Part shown: piece by piece, positions 42,876 through 50,974 of the stretch
Numbering within the stretch: the first letter of the stretch is position 1
How the letters are laid out: each line of letters opens with the position of its first letter
NCBI RefSeq assembly: GCF_001879715.1
Contig: NZ_MNBW01000005.1
Span: 62,001-126,000 of the forward strand
DNA: 64,000 nucleotides
DNA from: Nioella nitratireducens
GTDB lineage: Bacteria; Pseudomonadota; Alphaproteobacteria; Rhodobacterales; Rhodobacteraceae
Direction of reading: 5' to 3'
Notes under the pieces: model-generated
Database searches by the model: none
What the model was told of the DNA's origin: nothing
What the model saw: only the letters and a program-made list of their open reading frames with translations
Translations under genes and position numbers: made by a program

Positions 42876-43766
42876 TCAGCGTTTGGCGTGCAGGTCTGCG
42901 CAGGCGAAGTCGATCAGGGCACGGACCTTGCGGGGCAGGGTGCGGCCTTCGAGATAGATGGCGCTGAGGGGGGCATGGCCGGTTTCATACTCGGGCAGCA
43001 GGTGCACCAGTCGTCCCGTCTGAAGGTCGTCGCCAAGGATGAAATCGGGGACCAGCGCGATGCCATGCCCGGCGCGGGCCAGATCGCGCACGGCGCGGGC
43101 GCTGTTGACCATGAAGCGGCTGGACAGGAGGACGTCCTGCGCGTGGCCCTGTTTCGAAAACCGCCAGAGCGCGGGCGTGCGGCGGTTGGTGTCGGCGATG
43201 CAGACATGGGTCTTGAGGTCTTGCGGGCCGCGCGGGGTGCCGTGGCGGGACAGGTAGGCGGGAGCCGCGACCAGATGCGTCTCGATCTGGCCTAAGCGCT
43301 GCACCTTGAGCGAAGAGACCACCGGCGTGCCGATGCGAAAAGCGAGGTCGATGCCTTCGCTGGCCAGATCGACATGGGCGTCGTCGAGGCGCAGGTCTAT
43401 GGTCAGGTCGGGATGCGGGGCGGCGAACCGGCGGAGCATCTCCGTCAGGGTGGTTTCGCCGAAGGTGACGGGGGCCGAGATGCGCAGCACACCCGAGAGG
43501 CCGCGGGTGCCCTCGGTCATGTCGGACAGCATCAGGTCGAGATCGTCGAGCAGCGCCGGGGCGCGGGCGAGCAGGTCTTCGCCCGCCGGGGTCAGGCCCA
43601 CGCGGCGGGTGGTGCGCTGAAGCAGGCGGGTGCCAAGGCGGGCTTCCAGCTCGGCCACGTATTTCGAGGTCAGGCGGTTCGACAGGCCAAGGCGGTCGGC
43701 GGCCTTGGTGAAGGAACCGCTTTCTGCGGTGGCGACAAAGGCGCGGAGGCCGTCGAGAAGGTCCAT
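42876..43766 (-). CDS. LysR-family regulator divergent from doxX-DODA genes
   Basis: A 296-residue LysR protein of the DsdC/AaeR-like branch. The DNA-binding region is LLDGLRAFVATAESGSFTKAADRLGLSNRLTSKYVAELEARLG (about 3-45), followed by RTTRRVGLTPAGEDLLARA. ATG 43766 starts the family domain; the frame continues to 44573 through the doxX gene and is rejected there. It most likely controls the divergent doxX-DODA pair, a common arrangement in proteobacteria. Confidence 0.88.
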   Translation of the reverse strand: MDLLDGLRAFVATAESGSFTKAADRLGLSNRLTSKYVAELEARLGTRLLQRTTRRVGLTPAGEDLLARAPALLDDLDLMLSDMTEGTRGLSGVLRISAPVTFGETTLTEMLRRFAAPHPDLTIDLRLDDAHVDLASEGIDLAFRIGTPVVSSLKVQRLGQIETHLVAAPAYLSRHGTPRGPQDLKTHVCIADTNRRTPALWRFSKQGHAQDVLLSSRFMVNSARAVRDLARAGHGIALVPDFILGDDLQTGRLVHLLPEYETGHAPLSAIYLEGRTLPRKVRALIDFACADLHAKR

Positions 43767-43773
43767 GGCTATA

Positions 43774-43783
43774 TTGTGAACAA
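43774..43783. promoter_or_regulatory. Small palindrome before the LysR gene
   Basis: TTGTGAACAA (43774-43783) has TTGT/ACAA arms and lies eight bases before the LysR start codon in the divergent promoter region with doxX. It is a candidate LysR half-site only. Confidence 0.3.
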
Positions 43784-43898
43784 ATTGGAGAAAGTCATAG
43801 CCTAAAATCGCCATTTCATTGGTAAAGCGCAAGGCCCATCTTGCCCGGCATGGAAACGCACCGGGGGGTGGCCCCCGGACCAGACAGGAGATTGACCG

Positions 43899-44315
43899 AT
43901 GATCGACCAGAAAACCGCCCCCTATGCCGCACTTGTTTTGCGGCTGACAACCGGGGCCTTGTTCCTTGTGCACGGGCTGACCAAGCTCTTCGTCTTCACG
44001 CCTGCGGGCACCGCCGGGTTCTTCGGCTCTTTGGGTTTGCCCGAATGGCTGGGGCCGCTGACCATGGTGGTGGAAATTCTCGGGGGTATCGCGCTGATAC
44101 TTGGCGTGGGCACCCGCGTCGTGTCGGCGGTTCTCGTGCCGGTGCTGCTTGGCGCAGCTTTTACGGCCCATTGGGCCAACGGCTTCGGCTTTTCCAACGC
44201 CGGTGGCGGCTGGGAATACCCGATGATGTGGGCCGCCGTGCAGGCGTCGCTGGTGTTGCTGGGGGACGGGGCCTATGCCTTGAAACCGGTGTTGCTGCGG
44301 CCCGCGCAGGCCTGA
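43899..44315 (+). CDS. DoxX-family membrane protein
   Basis: A 138-residue inner-membrane protein with four predicted helices (about 10-30, 45-67, 70-92 and 106-128). The LVHGLTKLFVF segment and GLPEWLGPLTMVVEILGGIALILG match the DoxX family, linked to thiosulfate/quinone redox or oxidative stress defence. AGGAG lies before the ATG. It is followed after 22 bases by a DODA-type gene under the same LysR regulator, so a role in handling quinones or catechols is plausible. Confidence 0.87.
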   Translation: MIDQKTAPYAALVLRLTTGALFLVHGLTKLFVFTPAGTAGFFGSLGLPEWLGPLTMVVEILGGIALILGVGTRVVSAVLVPVLLGAAFTAHWANGFGFSNAGGGWEYPMMWAAVQASLVLLGDGAYALKPVLLRPAQA

Positions 44316-44337
44316 ACGCGCAGGAAAGGACAAGATC

Positions 44338-45162
44338 ATGGGTATCCAGACGGCGCTTGACGCGCTGAAAGACCGGCTGCGGGCATCTGACCGGATGCCC
44401 GTGGTCTTCCTTGGGCACGGCAGCCCGATGAACGCCTTGGAAGAGACCGGCCATGCCCGCACCTGGGCGGCGCTTGGCCAGTCGTTGCAGCGCCCGCAGG
44501 CGATCCTAGTGGTCTCGGCCCACTGGATGACGCGGGGCACGACGCTGGTCGATGTGTCGGCGTATCCGCGCACGATCCATGATTTTCACGGGTTTCCGCA
44601 GCCGCTGTATGACATGCAGTATCCTGCGCCGGGGCACCCGGACCTTGCCCGAGAGGTGGCGTCGCTTCTGGCCAGTCACCATGTGGAGGGGGATGAAAGC
44701 TGGGGCCTCGACCACGGGTCATGGTCCGTGCTGACATGGCTCTACCCCGAGTCCGATGTGCCGGTGTTCCAGCTCTCTATCGACATGAGCAAGGACCTGG
44801 ACTGGCACCTTGAGATCGGCAAGCACCTGTCGGCGCTGCGTGACCGGGGGGTGCTGATCCTTGGGTCGGGCAACGTGGTGCACAACCTGCGCGCCATGCG
44901 GCCCGGCGGCGTGGCGCTGGATTGGGCAGAGGAGTTCGACAGGCTGGTCGCGGACCGGCTGGAAGAGCGGGATATCGCGGCCCTTGCGGACCGTGCCGGG
45001 CTGGGGGCGCTGTTGACGATGGCGCACCCAACGCTGGACCATTACCTGCCCGCGTTGACCGTGGCAGGGGCAGCGGAGGCGGGGGATGCGTTAACCTTTA
45101 TGAATGACAGCATCGACTTCGGCTCGGTCTCGATGCGCAGTTTCGTGTTTCACGATCAGTGA
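44338..45162 (+). CDS. Class III extradiol ring-cleavage dioxygenase (DODA/YgiD type)
   Basis: A 274-residue LigB-superfamily enzyme like YgiD, which opens the ring of L-DOPA and related catechols. Metal-binding histidines are in FLGHGSPMNAL and the VVSAHW segment, and the catalytic His in SWGLDHGSWSVL; the GSGNVVHNLRAM block is typical. AGGAAAGGA precedes the ATG. It is paired with doxX and a divergent LysR gene. A strong terminator follows immediately. Confidence 0.88.
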   Translation: MGIQTALDALKDRLRASDRMPVVFLGHGSPMNALEETGHARTWAALGQSLQRPQAILVVSAHWMTRGTTLVDVSAYPRTIHDFHGFPQPLYDMQYPAPGHPDLAREVASLLASHHVEGDESWGLDHGSWSVLTWLYPESDVPVFQLSIDMSKDLDWHLEIGKHLSALRDRGVLILGSGNVVHNLRAMRPGGVALDWAEEFDRLVADRLEERDIAALADRAGLGALLTMAHPTLDHYLPALTVAGAAEAGDALTFMNDSIDFGSVSMRSFVFHDQ

Positions 45163-45164
45163 AA

Positions 45165-45202
45165 GCCGCGCGGCCCCGTGGGACGGAACGGGGCCGCGCG
45201 GC
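45165..45202. terminator. Strong bidirectional hairpin terminator
   Basis: A perfect 15-base stem, GCCGCGCGGCCCCGT (45165-45179) with its complement at 45188-45202, and an eight-base loop. It sits three bases after the DODA stop and four before the convergent E2 stop. T tracts are short, but stem strength favours termination in both directions. Confidence 0.8.
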
Positions 45203-45205
45203 CTG

Positions 45206-46105
45206 TCAGACCGGCAAAACCATGCGGCGCGGATCGGACAGAAGACGGGCGTAGTGGGTCAGGAACCGCGCGGCGTCGGCCCCGTTGATCACCCGGTGAT
45301 CGTAGGAGAGGTCCATCGGCACCATCGGCACCGGTTGCCACTCTCCATCCGCCCAGACCGGCACGGTTTCGGTGCGGGTGAGGCCGAGGATCGCCACCTC
45401 GGGCGGGTTCACGATCGGGGTGAAGGCGCTGCCGCCGATGCCGCCGAGGTTCGAGATCGACATCGACGCGCCACCCATCTCGTCGCCCGAGAGCTTGCGC
45501 GTTTGCGCGCGTCCCGCCAGATCGGTGATATCCGCCGCGATCTGCCAAAGCCCCTTTTTGTCGGCGTCCCGGATGACCGGCACCATAAGGCCGTGCGGCG
45601 TGTCGACGGCGATGCCGATATGGACGTAGTCCTTGAGCACCAGCGTTTCGCCATCCGACGTGAGCGAGGCGTTGAAGCGTGGAAAGGCGCGCAGTGTCTT
45701 GGCGAGCGCCATGACGTGAAAGGCGAGCGCGGTGATCTTGGTTCCGCGCGCCGCGCCTTCGTCTTTCAGCGACTTTCTGAACGCCTCGACCGCGCGCATG
45801 TCGGCGCGGTCGTGATGAGTGACCTGCGGGATCATCGCATTGGCCGCCGACAGGTTGGCCGAGGCGATCTGCGCAATGCGCGACATCGGTTCCTCGGTCA
45901 CCGGGCCATAGGCCGCATGGTCCACGTCCCAGTAGCGGCTGGCGTCGGGGGCGGCTGCGGCGGGCGCGCTGCCGCCCCCGCCCAGATGCGCGTCCACGTC
46001 CTCGCGGCCCAATGTCGTGCGACCGGCGGCCTTGGCCACCGTTTCCAGATCGACGCCCTTGTTGGCGGCGTAGTGCTTGGTGCTGGGGCTTGCCTGGATG
46101 TCCAT
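45206..46105 (-). CDS. Stand-alone E2 acyltransferase catalytic subunit lacking a lipoyl domain
   Basis: A 299-residue 2-oxo-acid/acetoin dehydrogenase E2. The N-terminus holds only a peripheral subunit-binding domain (ASPSTKHYAANKGVDLETV, about 5-40), then the acyltransferase domain with SNLGGIGGSAFTPIVNPPEVAIL and the catalytic His in SYDHRVINGADAARF (Asn where many have Asp). No lipoyl domain is present; that part is encoded separately at 47562-48866. ATG 46105 gives the domain start; the frame to 46186 overlaps the ALDH gene. Last gene of a five-gene operon. Confidence 0.87.
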   Translation of the reverse strand: MDIQASPSTKHYAANKGVDLETVAKAAGRTTLGREDVDAHLGGGGSAPAAAAPDASRYWDVDHAAYGPVTEEPMSRIAQIASANLSAANAMIPQVTHHDRADMRAVEAFRKSLKDEGAARGTKITALAFHVMALAKTLRAFPRFNASLTSDGETLVLKDYVHIGIAVDTPHGLMVPVIRDADKKGLWQIAADITDLAGRAQTRKLSGDEMGGASMSISNLGGIGGSAFTPIVNPPEVAILGLTRTETVPVWADGEWQPVPMVPMDLSYDHRVINGADAARFLTHYARLLSDPRRMVLPV

Positions 46106-46115
46106 GACAGCCCCC

Positions 46116-47546
46116 TTACCAACTGGCCGAGATATACTGGGTTTCCATGAACTCCAGCATACCTTCGTGCCCGCCTTCGCGGCCAAGGCCAGATTGTTTC
46201 ACACCGCCGAACGGCGCGGCAGGGTCTGACACGAGGCCACGGTTGAGGCCGACCATGCCGTATTCCAGCCGCTCACAAACCTGCATGGCGCGCTTGAAAT
46301 CCTCGGAGAAGACATAGGCGACAAGGCCGTATTCGGTGTCGTTGGCGCGCCGGATCACGTCTTCCTGATCGGTGAAGGTCTGGATCGCGGCGACGGGGCC
46401 GAAGATCTCGTCCTTCACGCATTCAGCGGTTTCCGGCACGTTCGTCAGCACCGTGGGCGGGTAGAAGAAGCCCTTGCCGTTTGGCATCGTGCCGCCGCAG
46501 GTGATCTTGGCCCCCTTGGCCACGGCATCGGACACGAAGTCGGCCACCTTGTCGCGGGTATCGGCATTGACCAGCGGGCCAACATCGACCGACGGATCGG
46601 TGCCGTCGCCCACCTTGAGGGCCTGCATGCGCTCGGTCAGGCGGCGGGTAAATTCCTCTGCCACGGCCTCGTGCACATAGATGCGGTTGGCGGCGGTGCA
46701 GGCCTCGCCCAGATTGCGCATCTTGGCCAGCATGGTGCCCTCGATGGCGGTGTCCATGTCGGCGTCGTCGAACACGATGCAGGGCGCGTTGCCACCCAGT
46801 TCCATTGCCGGTTTCAGCACCTGGTCAGCCGCGGATTTCAGCAGCTTGCGGCCAACGCCAGTGGAGCCGGTGAAGCTGACCACGCGCACACGCGGATCGT
46901 GCAGCATATGGTCAACCAGCGCGCCGGTGCGGCGCGAGGGCAGCACGTTGACAAGGCCCTTGGGCACGCCCGCCTCTTCCAGAAGCGGCATAAGCGCCAG
47001 CATGGTCAGTGGGGTTTCCGAGGCGGGCTTGATGATGACACCGCAGCCGGCGGCCAGTGCAGGCGCAATCTTGCGGGTGCCCATGGCAGCGGGGTAGTTC
47101 CACGGCGTGACCAGCACGGCGAGGCCCGCAGGCTTGTGCTGCACGATGATCCGCGCGCCGGACGCGGGGGCGTGGGTGATCAGGCCATCGGCGCGCACGG
47201 CCTCTTCCGCGAACCAGCGGAAGAATTCTGCGGCATAGGTCGCCTCCCCCTTGGCGTCGACGCCCGCCTTGCCGTTTTCCAGCGTGATATAGGTGGCGAA
47301 TTCGTCCAGCCGCGCGGTCATCAGTTCCCACGCCTTGCGCAGCACTTCGGACCGTTCGCGCGGGGTGCGGGCGGCCCAGTCCTTCATCGCGGCTTCAGCA
47401 GCATCGAGCGCTGCGTCGGCGTCTGCGATTTCGGCAGACGCGACAGAGGCCAGGACTTCCTCGGTCGCGGGGTTTAGGACGTCGAAACGGACCTTGTCGG
47501 CGCCTTCGCGCCAGTGGCCGTTGATGTAGAGATCGGTAAATTCCAT
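46116..47546 (-). CDS. NAD(P)-dependent aldehyde dehydrogenase (succinate-semialdehyde DH-like)
   Basis: A 476-residue ALDH of the GabD-like group. The cofactor site VLVTPWNYPAAM and FTGSTGVGRKLL, catalytic Glu in LELGGNAPC (ELGGNA) and catalytic Cys in GEACTAANR are all in place. Its position between the two E2-type genes, 10-15 bases from each, suggests it oxidises the aldehyde that an acyloin dehydrogenase complex releases together with acyl-CoA. The exact aldehyde is not known. Confidence 0.9.
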   Translation of the reverse strand: MEFTDLYINGHWREGADKVRFDVLNPATEEVLASVASAEIADADAALDAAEAAMKDWAARTPRERSEVLRKAWELMTARLDEFATYITLENGKAGVDAKGEATYAAEFFRWFAEEAVRADGLITHAPASGARIIVQHKPAGLAVLVTPWNYPAAMGTRKIAPALAAGCGVIIKPASETPLTMLALMPLLEEAGVPKGLVNVLPSRRTGALVDHMLHDPRVRVVSFTGSTGVGRKLLKSAADQVLKPAMELGGNAPCIVFDDADMDTAIEGTMLAKMRNLGEACTAANRIYVHEAVAEEFTRRLTERMQALKVGDGTDPSVDVGPLVNADTRDKVADFVSDAVAKGAKITCGGTMPNGKGFFYPPTVLTNVPETAECVKDEIFGPVAAIQTFTDQEDVIRRANDTEYGLVAYVFSEDFKRAMQVCERLEYGMVGLNRGLVSDPAAPFGGVKQSGLGREGGHEGMLEFMETQYISASW

Positions 47547-47561
47547 GTCGGTCCTCGCGGG

Positions 47562-48866
47562 TCAGAGCAGATGGCGGAGCGGCTCGGCCAGCCGTCCGGC
47601 AAATCCGCTGATAAGATCGAGCGCCTCGGCGGCAGAAAGCTGTTCGGGCGCGCATTCGAGTGTGAGGGTCAGACTGTCGCCCGCCCCTGTCAGCGTCAAC
47701 ACCGGGGTGTCTTCCGCCCCGAGGCTGATCGAGGTGAGCGGCGATCCGGCAAGGTCGCGGATGGTCAGGGCTGGTTGCCCATCCTCGGGGATCACGCGGG
47801 TCTGGCCATATGCTTCAATCGCCACGGCGGTGCCGGGCTGGCCAAGGGCCGCTGCGGCGAAGCTGGCCAGCAGGGCAGGGCGGTTCGCCGGGGCGCCGGT
47901 GTCCTTGGCGACCCATGCGCAGAAGGCGGCAAACGCCTGGGACGGGATTTCGGCGGTCAGGCGGCGGGTGGCTTGGGCCACAGCCCCGGTCGGACTGGTC
48001 ATCGTCGGCAGGCTGCGCAGCACGTCCAGATCGGCGGTGTGATAGGGCTGCGGATGGCCCGCCTCGACCAGGCGGCCAAGGTCCAGCCCCTCTTGCAGGG
48101 CAATGCGACGCGCCTTGGGCGAGGCAAGGATGCGCCCGCCAGGGGCGACCGGGGCCGCGGCCTTGGCAGCCGGTTTCGTCGGGGCCTTGGCCGGGGCCGG
48201 TTTGTCTTCGGCTTTGGCGGGGGCCGGGGCGGGGGCCGGTTTGGCCTTGCCCGCCCAGCTTCGCTGCATCGGGTTGTCCGGCTTGTCGCCCGAAATGATG
48301 GCGATCACCTCGCCCACGGGCGCGGCCTCGCCAGCCTCGGCCAGCAGCGCCGCGACAAAGCCGTCATGACCTGCTTCGACCTCCATCGTGGCCTTGTCGG
48401 TTTCCACTTCGAACAGGATATCGCCCGAAGTAACGGCGTCGCCCGGGGCCTTGTGCCACGCGACGATCACGCCTTCGTCCTGTGCCATACCGAGCGCGGG
48501 CATGATGATGCCGGTTCCGTCGGGCAGGTCATCCTGCGCGCCCGCGTCATCCTGGCCCACGTCCTCCTGCGCCGGGGCAGCTGCGGCGGTGCCGCTGCCC
48601 TCTGCCGTGTCCGAGATCATGGCGATCACATTGCCCACGGGCACATCCTCGCCATCGCCAGCGGTCACATCGGTCAGGAAGCCGTCGGCGGGCGCCTCGA
48701 CTTCCATCGTCGCCTTGTCGGTTTCCACCTCGAACAGCGCATCGCCCGTCTTGACCGCATCGCCGGCCTGTTTCAACCAGCTCACGATCTTGCCGGTGTC
48801 CTGCGCCATCCCGAGGGCGGGCATGATCACCTCATGCGGCGTGAAGCCAGCAGTTTCACGCGGCAT
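47562..48866 (-). CDS. Di-lipoyl carrier protein with E1/E3-binding domain and degenerate acyltransferase domain
   Basis: A 434-residue E2-like protein. Two lipoyl domains each have the VETDKATMEVEA motif (lipoylated Lys51 and Lys158), joined by Ala/Pro-rich linkers (about 86-115 and 205-240) to a peripheral subunit-binding domain (245-282). The C-terminal 130 residues have the size and strand pattern of an acyltransferase domain, but the HxxxDG active site is missing. It should carry acyl groups for the separate E2 at 45206-46105. Its start overlaps the E1-beta stop by 11 bases. Confidence 0.85.
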   Translation of the reverse strand: MPRETAGFTPHEVIMPALGMAQDTGKIVSWLKQAGDAVKTGDALFEVETDKATMEVEAPADGFLTDVTAGDGEDVPVGNVIAMISDTAEGSGTAAAAPAQEDVGQDDAGAQDDLPDGTGIIMPALGMAQDEGVIVAWHKAPGDAVTSGDILFEVETDKATMEVEAGHDGFVAALLAEAGEAAPVGEVIAIISGDKPDNPMQRSWAGKAKPAPAPAPAKAEDKPAPAKAPTKPAAKAAAPVAPGGRILASPKARRIALQEGLDLGRLVEAGHPQPYHTADLDVLRSLPTMTSPTGAVAQATRRLTAEIPSQAFAAFCAWVAKDTGAPANRPALLASFAAAALGQPGTAVAIEAYGQTRVIPEDGQPALTIRDLAGSPLTSISLGAEDTPVLTLTGAGDSLTLTLECAPEQLSAAEALDLISGFAGRLAEPLRHLL

Positions 48867-49851
48867 GGATCATCTCCCCTGACATGAGCTTGCGGGCGTT
48901 CTGGACCACGCCTTCCGGCGTCGGCACGGTGATATCCTCCAGCGCCGGGCTGAAAGGCACCGGCACGTCCATCGCCCCCATGCGCAACACCGGCGCGTCG
49001 AGATGGTAAAACGCTTTTTCGTTGATCCGGCCCGCGATTTCGCCGGTGATACCAAAGCTTTGGTGGCCTTCGTCCACCACGATCACGCGGCTGGTCTTCT
49101 TGGCGGATTCGATCAGCGTCTGTTCATCCAGCGGCACGATGGTGCGCGGGTCGATCACTTCGGCGCTGATGCCCTCGGCTTCCAGCATCTCGGCGGCCTT
49201 CTCGCAGACCTGCACCATGGAGGATGTGCCAATCAGGGTGATGTCCGTGCCCGCGCGCTTGATGTTCGCCTCGCCGAAGGGGATCAGAAATTCCTCCTTC
49301 GGGACCGGGGCCTTGTCGTTATACATCAGCTTGTCTTCGAAGATCACGACCGGATTGTTGTCGCGGATCGCGGTCTTCATCAGGCCCTTGGCCTCGTAGG
49401 CCGACGAGGGCAGCGCCACTTTCAGGCCCGGAATATGGGCCACCAGCGCGTGCAACGACTGGCTGTGTTGCGCCGCAGACCGGCGGGTTGCGCCAAGATT
49501 GGTGCGCAGAACCAGCGGCACGTTCAGCTTTCCACCCGACATGTAATAGGCCTTGGCCGCCTGATTGCAGAGCTGGTCCATGATCAGGAAGATGAAATCG
49601 CCGAACATCAGGTCGACGATCGGGCGCGAACCAGTCAGCGCCGCGCCCACGGCAAGGCCCATGAAGCCGGGTTCGGCGATCGGCGTGTCGATCACGCGTT
49701 CGGTGCCGAATTCTTCGACCAAACCGGACAGCACCTTGAAGGGCGTTCCGGCCTCGGCCACGTCTTCGCCGATGATGAAGGTGGTGGGGTCGCGGCGCAT
49801 TTCCTCGGCCAGCGCCTCGTTCACCGCTTGGGACAGGGTGATATTTCGCAT
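48856..49851 (-). CDS. TPP-dependent dehydrogenase E1 beta subunit (acetoin/pyruvate type)
   Basis: A 331-residue transketolase-like subunit, PdhB/AcoB type. Landmarks are LSQAVNEALAEEMRRDPTTFIIGEDVAEAGTPF, the IVDLMFGDFIFLIMDQ interface and EGHQSFGITGEIAGRI in the C-terminal domain. It joins E1 alpha to decarboxylate or cleave a 2-oxo acid or acyloin and reductively acylate lipoyl groups. Eleven bases after the alpha stop; overlaps the lipoyl carrier start. Confidence 0.92.
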   Translation of the reverse strand: MRNITLSQAVNEALAEEMRRDPTTFIIGEDVAEAGTPFKVLSGLVEEFGTERVIDTPIAEPGFMGLAVGAALTGSRPIVDLMFGDFIFLIMDQLCNQAAKAYYMSGGKLNVPLVLRTNLGATRRSAAQHSQSLHALVAHIPGLKVALPSSAYEAKGLMKTAIRDNNPVVIFEDKLMYNDKAPVPKEEFLIPFGEANIKRAGTDITLIGTSSMVQVCEKAAEMLEAEGISAEVIDPRTIVPLDEQTLIESAKKTSRVIVVDEGHQSFGITGEIAGRINEKAFYHLDAPVLRMGAMDVPVPFSPALEDITVPTPEGVVQNARKLMSGEMIHAA

Positions 49852-49862
49852 TTCAGGTCTCC

Positions 49863-50870
49863 TCAGGCACCGGGCCGCAGGGTGGCGGGGTCGGTCGGGG
49901 CAAAGACGTGCATGTCCACCTCGCTCTCATCGGGGTATTTGGCGGACAGCGCGTAATCGACGGCGGCCTTGGCGTCGGCGCGAATCTCGTCCTCCATCGC
50001 CTGCAAGTCCTCTGCGTTGGCGATGCCCTCTTCCGCCAGCCACTTGCCGAAATTGACGATCGGGTCGCGGCTTTCCTTCCAGATCGTCTCTTCTTCCTTG
50101 GCGCGGTAATAGTCGCGGTTGATGTCGCCCACGTGGTGGCCGTGATAGCGATAGGTCATCAATTCCACGAAGAACGGGCCTTCGCCCTTGCGCGCACGGG
50201 CAACCAGCCTCTCGGTCAGCTCGTTCACCGCCAGCACATCCTGCCCGTCAACGGTAAAGCTCTCGATCCCGAACGCCTCGGCCCGCGCGGGGATGGACCC
50301 CGCGGCGATTTCCTCGGTCTTTGTGTATTCGGAGTAGCCGTTGTTTTCGCAGGCATAAATGACAGGCAGCTTCCATAGGCTTGCCATGTTCATGACCTCG
50401 TAGAGCAGCCCTTGCGCGGTGGCGCCGTCGCCGAAGAAGCACACGCTTACATCGTCGGAGCCTTGCAACTTGGCGCGCAGCGCCGAGCCGGTGGCGATGC
50501 CCATGGACCCGCCCACGATGGCGTTGGCCCCAAGGTTTCCGTGGCTTTGGTCGGCGATGTGCATCGAGCCGCCCTTGCCGCGACAATAGCCCTCTTCCTT
50601 GCCCAGAAGCTCGCAGAACATCTGCTTGAAGTCGGCCCCCTTGGCCACGCAATGGCCATGGCCCCGGTGGGTCGAGGTGATGCGGTCGCTGTCGGTCAGC
50701 GCCTCGCAAATTCCCACGGCAACGGCTTCTTCGCCGGAATACATATGGGTCAGCCCCGGCATCTTGGCCGAGAGGTAAAGCTGGTTGGCATTGTCTTCGA
50801 AGACGCGGATGCGCACCATCTGGCGATACATCCGCAGGTAGTCTTCGGTGTTGGTCTTGGCTTTGGCCAT
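49863..50870 (-). CDS. TPP-dependent dehydrogenase E1 alpha subunit (acetoin/pyruvate type)
   Basis: A 335-residue TPP enzyme subunit, AcoA/PdhA type. The TPP motif GDGATAQGLLYEVMNMASLWKLP and its NNGYSEYT end are clear; YRYHGHHVGD follows. The SMHIADQSHGNLGANAIVGG stretch is the acetoin/pyruvate family block. First of five tightly spaced genes. A true pyruvate dehydrogenase is less likely because an ALDH lies in the operon and the E2 is split; acetoin-like acyloin cleavage is favoured. Confidence 0.9.
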   Translation of the reverse strand: MAKAKTNTEDYLRMYRQMVRIRVFEDNANQLYLSAKMPGLTHMYSGEEAVAVGICEALTDSDRITSTHRGHGHCVAKGADFKQMFCELLGKEEGYCRGKGGSMHIADQSHGNLGANAIVGGSMGIATGSALRAKLQGSDDVSVCFFGDGATAQGLLYEVMNMASLWKLPVIYACENNGYSEYTKTEEIAAGSIPARAEAFGIESFTVDGQDVLAVNELTERLVARARKGEGPFFVELMTYRYHGHHVGDINRDYYRAKEEETIWKESRDPIVNFGKWLAEEGIANAEDLQAMEDEIRADAKAAVDYALSAKYPDESEVDMHVFAPTDPATLRPGA

Positions 50871-50904
50871 CTGACTGGTCCTTCTCGGGTGCGAATCCCT
50901 GTCG

Positions 50905-50957
50905 TCTTCTTCTTGGCGAAAATACTCTCGGGGGGTGCGGGGGGCAGACAGCCCCCC
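50905..50957 (-). repeat. Dispersed hairpin-plus-tag repeat
   Basis: On the reverse strand, GGGGGGC/GCCCCCC arms (50957-50951 and 50945-50939, five-base loop) precede a tag at about 50935-50905 that reads CCCCCCGAGAGTATTTTCGCC and then AAGAAGAAGAC. It begins 18 bases past the M24 stop, between that gene and E1 alpha, and may separate them transcriptionally. Confidence 0.72.
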
Positions 50958-50974
50958 GCGGATCCCGTCAGGGA

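Noticed and set aside
43767-44573. Long N-terminal extension of the LysR gene through doxX
   Set aside because: The family domain begins at 43766, and the extension is antisense to the intact doxX gene.
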